DNA of 64,000 nt. It comes from Triplophysa rosa (taxonomy: Eukaryota; Chordata; Actinopteri; Cypriniformes; Nemacheilidae). Shown in pieces: positions 57,501-64,000 of the stretch. How positions within the stretch are numbered: the first letter of the stretch is position 1; each line of letters opens with the position of its first letter. The position numbers and the translations under genes were made by a program. A model generated the notes under the pieces. That model searched no databases. It worked only from the letters and a program-made list of their open reading frames with translations, and was not told the DNA's origin. The DNA lies in contig NC_079898.1 of assembly GCF_024868665.1 (NCBI RefSeq), forward strand, positions 10,004,981-10,068,980, read 5' to 3'.

Positions 57501-57999
57501 TACATGCTCGACCAACATTACAATGACAGCATCATAAAATGCCAGCGGATTTTCCCTGATTGTTAATAGTAAAAAGGTCACTTTTCAGGATATGGAATAT
57601 ATTACATTAACTTTGAAAAAAGCTTAGAAATGAAGATGTAAAAGCAATGCGAGGCTTTCAGGATCTCCAGTTTTGACAGCGGTGTGATTTAGAAGTCCCA
57701 AGCAAAATAATTCCTACCCATAGGGATACACTATTCAACATTAGTCTGCTGACAACACTAACCCAGTCAAAACCACAATTTTTCATCTTCAGCTTGATTA
57801 ATGAACTTGGTGTACTGACCGTTTTCACATTATGTAGTGAACGGCTAAGGAATGTTTTTTTTCTCTTTCTAAAGGCCCGCTGAACTCGACATCCACCTAG
57901 AGAAAACCCTGTGACAAATCTACCTTTTTTCCAGCACGCACAGAAGCCTGTAAGCACCGCTCAACAGCCTATGTGGAAACAGAGTTGAAGGGTCATGTA
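57501..57999. other. Gene-free interval
   Basis: No repeat or gene recognised; the 99-codon minus-strand frame at 57,658-57,957 has no domain or coding bias visible. Confidence 0.4.
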
Positions 58000-58960
58000 A
58001 ACTAGCAGGCAATGCAAAGGCTAGGAAGAGAAAACAGAAACAATCGGCTCCTCAACCCAGAGGCCCAGACTGCACAGCCGTTTGGCATGGCAAACACCTT
58101 TGCGTCCGCTCTCGGCATGTTCCTTTAACTGACAGTGCAGAGAGAGAGGGAGAAAGAGGTGACACCCGTGCCAGATCAGACTCGTGTCGCCGGGCGACAT
58201 ACCGCACCAGACGAGTCTGGTAATGGCACTACAAGGCTACCACGCCGCACACATGAGCCAGGCACATCTTGGCTTGTCACCGGCCGACGCACTATTGCGC
58301 ATCATATCAGGACCCAGGGCTCGCTGGGAAGTAAGATCTGATGCTTTGAGGGGCTGAAACAAGCAACCGCGCATCTGCCTTAGGTCTACCGGATTATTCC
58401 ACCCGGCATGAACAGAAGCTCCCGTTTTCTCCACACTAGACTGCAACCTGGAGCCTCGCTGGAGATTTGAGAGAAAGCCCATACAATCAAACGACTGACT
58501 GAGGGAGGAAAATAAGAAATGTTGAACTTTGCAAAGCTCCACGCTGGTAACCGGGAGCAGTTTTCCTGCATGCAAGATGTTGTATCGGGTGGAATAAAAG
58601 CTTTCGATGAGCTGACTAACACGAAAGAGTGTCAGAATGGATTTGATTATCGAAGTGAATTTTTCAACACCAGTCGGGCCGTGCCTGCCTACAGTCCAAA
58701 ATTCTGAGAAAGAGAAGAGCTTAGAAAGATAAATGAAATCATTGCATCAGTGCCAACTCGAATGCCGCTTAAAAAAGTTGGTCTTAACAGAAACGCAGCA
58801 GGCTAAGACCTCCACAAATCTTCTTTTGACACACATCAACACAAATACCTTTTCAACATTTCAAGATGTGTTGTATCTCTCATGGTTTACTTTTATTACC
58901 CTAACCCACGCCTGTTAAAGGTTGTTCTGTCAGTAAACCGCAAGGCTGCTGTGTTCGGCA
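58000..58960. promoter_or_regulatory. GC-richer block, CNE-like
   Basis: About 58,020-58,600 is GC-richer and unique, with opposed frames (58,135-58,341 and 58,237-58,575) that overlap and lack domains. Could be a conserved non-coding element or an unrecognised non-coding exon. Confidence 0.3.
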
Positions 58961-60810
58961 ATGACCCATTTAAAACTGAACTTTGAGTGACCCTGTTTGC
59001 CTTGTGACCTCGGTAAAGGTAAAGACAAAAAGAGAAAAAGTGAGACAGGGAAGAAAAGAGACCGATATGCTAACCCGTCCGCCCACTCCCGCCTTCCTAA
59101 ACCAAAAGCATTCAGTATCCACCGAGACAGCAACCACACAGCCAATCGAAGCCTTCTGGCCATTGAGAAATTATCTTTGCTCCGTGACATAGGTGGACTC
59201 TGAACCGGTGACCTCGGGAACCCTCTTCTCTTGCCTCCTAAAATAACCCATGGCAACACACAAGCACTGCTTGTACATAAAACGGAGAAGAAAAAGTAGA
59301 TTTATTTTTCTCTGACAGGTCCAGGCTCATGTTACATGTCAGGCCAAGTGCAAAGCCTGAAATCACAGGGCTAGATTTTCACCTCTTACAACGGCAAAGC
59401 CTAAACTCTTGTCATTATATCAATTTATTTCAATGTCATTGGTGTGGGCTCGGGTTTGTCTAACTCAATGAACGGCGACGTGAGTACGGTCGGATCTGAC
59501 TTTATGACATTTTCCAAGCACCTAGCAAAGTGGAAAAAACTTGCTTGAGTGCACACATACTGTACATCCCTTCAAAAAGTGCACAAACAATCTAAACAAC
59601 AGAAACAACAAAACCTTGATAATTTGTCACTCGCTTTGGAAAAGTGCTTGGAGAAGGCCTTGGGGGTGAGAAATCCGCTCTTTTTAAAAAAAAACTTTTT
59701 TATTTTTTCTCATGTACGGGGCGATTTGCCAAGCTACATCTCAGAAGGCAAGTCTCTCCCTTAGGCACTCAGCTCACAAATACAGTTTGATCTGATGTAG
59801 TTTTGGATTTGTGTCTGGAGGGCTGTTCCTCGTGGTGACAGTCCCGGAGGGAAGACGGGAGTATCGCATTCTGTTCGGAGTGCTCCGTCACGCCACCCAG
59901 GCCATATGCTCTCTGCTCGCCTGGTGCCACACTGCTGCCATCTCACCAGTCTGCCCTGGGTACTACAGACAACAGCTGGCTGCTGTTGTGGGCACATAAA
60001 AACCCACATAAACAAGACAGGGTAGAGTGAGCGTGCTCACTTAGCAGAGGCAGGTCATTGGTACAGATTGCTAAGGGAGAAATAAAACATGTAGGATCTG
60101 GTCCAAAACCTAGAGATGCCTACATGGGCACCATTTTAGGGCATCGAAGGTGCACTCTAGATGCTCTGGAAGTGAAATTGTGCTGTTTTTGGCCACATTT
60201 TAGAAGCAGAAGATGCAACTTTACAATCCCATAACGCATTGCAACAAGCTTAGTAGAAAAAAATCTATAGCAACATGCTAACACCAAACTCAAATCCAAA
60301 CATTGTGTCCTGTGGACTTCATGTAAAGTTGTAGTCTGAAAAGAGCGTTCAGCTGGGTGTTGGAACAGAGCCTTTGTAAAGGCATTACATATGCCATAGT
60401 ATGCATTCTTGTTACACGCTGTGGCGCGGGTCCTCACCTCCTGACAGCGGTGATCAGACACAGTTAAGCAGGGCCAGTGATAGTTATGTGATCCTGCCGG
60501 GTGTCGTCTTGGGAACGGCACACATAGAGGACCTTCAGTGAGGACGGACATGCACATCAATGTCGGTGTGAAATTCAAACAGACTGATCCAGGGCACGTT
60601 CAGGATTACACCGTGCCCCCCTTCCTCTCTGCTCGCTTCGTGGCACAATAGGCTGCCTGTGAAAGGGCTGGAGTGAGCCATTAGCTCTGCTAAAGTGTCG
60701 ATTCATAGCTGCTGTGGGAAAAGGAAGGTTGCTTTAGGGTTGAATTACATAGCTCACCTGGAAAGGCCTGTCCCACCTCGACTCCTTCAAGCAGGTGCCG
60801 TTTCCTGTCG
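58961..60810. other. Gene-free interval
   Basis: Unique-looking DNA of mixed composition. The longest frame (60,120-60,578, minus, 152 codons) has an irregular Cys/His-rich composition with no domain pattern. The frames at 59,761-60,015 (-) and 59,811-59,999 (+) overlap each other. No gene is called. Confidence 0.35.
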
Positions 60811-60943
60811 TCTAACACTCAAGGTCAATGACGTGTGTCAGGTACTTTTGCTTTCAGAATAAAAATTTAATGGGCATTTACATAAGGATTTATGAGATTT
60901 TAAACATGTCCACGCAGTGGACCCTAGACGTTTGTGGACACTT

Positions 60944-61150
60944 GGGCCCGGTTGCACAGACAAGGCTTAGCTTAAGCCAGGACTATGCTTTCATAGTCGA
61001 TTTCGGAAAAATGCCTTCGAAAAAACATGACTGATGTGCATTTTGAAACAAAACAGTGCCATTGACATATTTTGAGATGTGTCAGGGAAAGCTATTTTCA
61101 GTTAAGACAGGTCAAACATTAATTTTAGTCTATGAGTAGCCTAAAGCTTT
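60944..61150. repeat. Probable interspersed repeat
   Basis: Begins GGGCCCGGTTGCACAGACAA followed by GGCTTAGCTTAAGCCAGGAC, an opening known from abundant fish repeats, and continues with CAGTGCCATTGACATATTTT. Ends and family are not determinable by eye. Confidence 0.45.
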
Positions 61151-61263
61151 CTTTGAAGAAAGTACCTGTAAAAACATTTTTGCCAAGTAAAATTACATAA
61201 AATGTGCAGTTTATTTCTGTAATTAATTTTTTTACAGCGTTTCATAAATACAGGAACTGATTT

Positions 61264-61911
61264 TATATGCTGCCTTTACAGCAGCCACAGAGATTTATGG
61301 GAAAATGTAACTCAAGCACACGCTTTAAAGAAATTGTTCACCCCAAATAAAAAAATATTTGATCATTTATTTAACCTCATGTCATTGGTCAGAACTGTTT
61401 TAATTACAAAATGAAAACTTTTTTCAAGTATTTGATGTAGAATATTAATAAAGCCTGACAGTATTTGATGTAGAATATTAATAAAGCCTGACAGAAAACA
61501 CTACATAAACAGATGATTTATTAAAGAGGTAGTTTACTTAAAATAAAAATTCTGTCAATATATATTTAACCTCATGTACTTCTAAACCTGTATTTGACTT
61601 CTGAGGAACAGAAAAGAAGATATTTGAAAAATGTCTCAGGGGTTTTGTGTCTATACAATGGAAGTCAATGGACATCAATGTTTTAATTACAAACATTCCT
61701 CAAAACATCTTTTTTTGTGTTCTGTAAGGAAAGTCCTACAGGTTTAGAAGGACACGGGAGTGAATAAATGATGACAAAATATTCATTTAGTTTATTCATT
61801 GGTTTATTGGTTTATTCATTTCAAATATTCACTATCCCTCTAAAGCGCATGCTTGAGTGGCATGACTACATTTCCCATAATTCCCTGTGGCTGCTGTAAA
61901 GGCAGCATATA
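61264..61911. mobile_element. Large fold-back unit enclosing Angel-like sequences
   Basis: Left arm 61,264-61,328 and right arm about 61,842-61,911 are inverse copies: both read TATATGCTGCCTTTACAGCA, then GCCACAG, TTATGGGAAA and CTCAAGCA in the same order. Inside are an Angel-like left fragment (about 61,329-61,430), a 33-bp tandem duplication of TTTGATGTAGAATATTAATA (about 61,431-61,496), and a second Angel-like copy (about 61,523-61,842) with a TTAA-AGAGGTAGTTTACTT left end. The arms either belong to an outer inverted-repeat element or are an inverted duplication of host sequence generated with the insertions. Confidence 0.68.
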
Positions 61912-62960
61912 AATTCAGTTCACAGTGCATAAACACTCTTTTTTTATCATCTGAAACCGAACAAACACATTTTGGTTCTTTTTTGTTGATGGCTAACGCA
62001 CGGTAACGGGGTAATGATAAACACAAAATAACGTAGCAACATTTTTAAAGAATGTGTTTTGTATTTAAACAGACAATTAATAGCACCAATCTCTACACGT
62101 TGTCGTTTTTTCCCCGACAGCCTCGGTCAGCATTGGGTTTAATTACACAATGGTTGCTAACTGAGAGAAATGTGCTCAGTGATCAGCTACATCACACAGT
62201 CCTGACACGGAGCTCAATAAGGTCTTCAGGAACAATACAGCCAGTCTCATCGACCGCCTCTCCCGAGCAGCTAGGAGTATCATTTAGCCAAGAGTGATAA
62301 TTACATGCAGAATTTACTGAAAACTGTCAATGGCAGTGTCAATAGAGGGACTCTCAGCATCCATCATCCCCAGAATCAATGCCAATTTTCAGCTATGAAT
62401 TCAAGAAAATGATAGGCGCCAAATAAATGGCCAGAGAAGGAAACACAAGACTCCTCGGGGAGGGATGAAACGGCTCAATTTCGCCCCTCTTGGAGTCGCT
62501 CTGCGTCCAATGGAAGAGGTCGTACAATGTTACGGGCAGAATATCTTCTAAACAAGATGTCGAACATTAGTGGGACGTGACAGGGGGGCTCGGGCCGGCC
62601 TAACATGCAGCAGGCCTGTATATATCTCGGGCTTGACAGATTTAAGGGCAGGGTCAGCAGGTGCTGGACTCAGCAGGAATTGAAGGTCAACGACATGCTC
62701 TGAACATTAAAAATGAATGTAACTGTTGCCTCACAAAGAGCAAATGAACGCAGAGTGATGCTGGAGATAATCTTAAGAGGGGCATTAAGATCAGCGCCGA
62801 CCGGCTTTCAGCCAGAAAATGAGAAGCACTTAGCCAATAACGAGAGCCTAATGAGGATTCCTTTAACTGCGAGCACTCGCTCTTTGATTGAAAAAACATT
62901 TGTCTTACAGTAAAACTCTGATTCATGTGTCATTTCTATTGTGGATGTGGGCTTAGTAAT
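61912..62960. promoter_or_regulatory. Strong CNE-like block
   Basis: Unique sequence from about 62,090 with GGGTTTAATTACACAATGGT at about 62,138 (TAATTA plus SOX-like ACAATGG), CCAATTTTCAGCTATGAATT (about 62,380) and GTCGCTCTGCGTCCAATGG (about 62,494). No repeat, no domain-bearing frame. Enhancer role is inferred from appearance. Confidence 0.38.
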
Positions 62961-64000
62961 AACCACATAAATCAGTTCATTCCAAGTTAGTGGAAAGAGA
63001 CTTGCTGAAATAACATCATAATGCATTGGAATGATCAAATGATGTGGTAATGCTGTCCTATCCACTCAATGCTACAGTGTTTATAATTTGAGCATTTTAT
63101 AGTTTTGGGATGTGTGTGAGCTTTGGCAGGGGAACGGCACTTCTTCATTTTGTCATGATGGGCAAAACCCTCAGCATGCAATTACTTTTCCAGTTACAAA
63201 GCTCTTTAGATTTAATCTCGGCCCGAGTGTCTGGGTAAACTGAACTTTAAGCTAAACTGCTGCCTCAGATAATACAAGAGAAATGCTTAACGCGAGCTCA
63301 CGGCGGGAACAAACATCTAAATCTTCCTGTTATCATATATTGCCAAAACATGTCACCTCTGACTATTCTTACTTTGTTCACCCTGAAAAGGTGAGAGAGG
63401 CCCTGTTCCAAAATCTATAGTAGTGAGCTTCCCCATGGTTTATTGCATAAAAAGTCAGCTGCCTTCTACTGTAATGTACTGTGACTTTGTGAGTGATTCA
63501 ATATTGGCAAATCTGTGTATGGTCGACTGGGCTAACAATTGATTTCAATAGTTATATATATGAAAGTATAGCATGTTGCTAATGCTAGGACTGGACGACA
63601 TAACGGTACGGCATTAACCTGTTGCAATGGCATAATGTGCCAACCACAACAGATTCTCTATTTGGTGTATACCGCCGTATTTCAATAAGTGGGTGTGGCT
63701 ACCTCACATACAGGGTTCTTGCGATAGACCAAACATGGCCCTGCACCCAAGTCTAAGACTGTTCACACAACAACAATGTAGCAAAAACAAGTTTTTCCTT
63801 TGTATTTAAAAAAGGTGTAACATGCACACACCAACGCTGTCAAAGCGAGCTGCATTCACACAGACCCACAAAATCAAACAAACATCATGTTATGCATGCC
63901 CAGGGTCATGCTACAAACAAATCAGTCTGTGCTACGAATAAATTTAATAATGTAGCACGTGTGCAATACAGTTTGGCAGGTGCATTAGACAGAGCCGCTT
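62961..64000. other. Gene-free interval to window end
   Basis: Unique-looking DNA to about 63,400, including CGCGAGCTCACGGCGGGAAC. After that it is AT-rich with possible degraded repeats around 63,580-63,720. No gene seen. Confidence 0.4.

Noticed and set aside
60120..60578. 152-codon minus-strand frame, among the longest frames in the window
   Set aside because: Irregular Cys/His content without a zinc-finger pattern, no promoter or splice context and no family resemblance.
61431..61496. Two 33-bp direct repeats considered as a CRISPR-like array
   Set aside because: Only two adjacent copies with no spacer. They are a simple tandem duplication in a eukaryotic repeat.

Overview
This window looks like a gene-poor stretch of a teleost fish genome, most likely a cyprinid. 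Evidence for this is a base composition rich in A and T, many copies of a palindromic TTAA-flanked repeat matching the Angel-type elements first described from zebrafish, fish-type Tc1 and Ty3/gypsy relics, and a tRNA-derived SINE. The species and the neighbouring genes cannot be named from the sequence. I found no convincing host exon with a recognisable product anywhere in the 64 kb. The only intact, protein-like reading frame is a small ZAD-like zinc-binding ORF at 12,470-12,817, which is probably a truncated member of a multicopy family.

The layout alternates two kinds of DNA. (1) Unique-looking blocks of moderate GC, rich in TAATTA-type cores and with no coding logic: about 1-1.4 kb, 2.1-2.6, 4.0-4.7, 9.6-10.3, 11.1-12.1, 16.3-16.6, 18.0-19.1, 22.1-22.7, 22.9-24.9, 26.6-27.3, 29.3-30.8, 31.3-32.2, 33.8-35.2, 43.9-44.7, 45.6-46.1, 47.0-47.3, 48.0-48.7, 49.6-51.0, 55.3-56.2, 56.7-57.5, 58.0-59.0 and 61.9-63.0 kb. 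By appearance they resemble the conserved non-coding elements of a regulatory gene desert. That is inference: conservation cannot be measured here. (2) Islands of mobile DNA between them.

The mobile islands are: a hAT-like miniature at 1.5 kb; a 350-bp fold-back element at 7.2 kb; a repeat island at 14.1-15.4 kb with a TTAA element nested in an older repeat; a triple nest at 19.5-21.4 kb (a TIR element split by a hAT-type element with an intact 8-bp target duplication, itself carrying a TTAA hairpin element); two TTAA elements at 25.1-26.2 kb; a split inverted-repeat composite holding a Tc1 fragment and a TTAA element at 32.5-33.6 kb; a degenerate 5.8-kb Ty3/gypsy retrotransposon on the minus strand at 36.4-42.2 kb; a TTAA-flanked 1.3-kb element carrying a broken THAP zinc finger at 42.6-43.9 kb (Kolobok-like); a tRNA-derived SINE at 48.7-48.9 kb; a second hairpin repeat plus Angel at 51.6-52.5 kb; and a large fold-back unit at 61.3-61.9 kb.

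A recurrent theme is the TTAA target site. At least nine separate insertions have TTAA at one or both ends, most with termini beginning AGG or AGGG. The THAP relic at 42.9 kb is the only visible coding remnant of a transposase type known to use TTAA. No operon-like or defence system was found.
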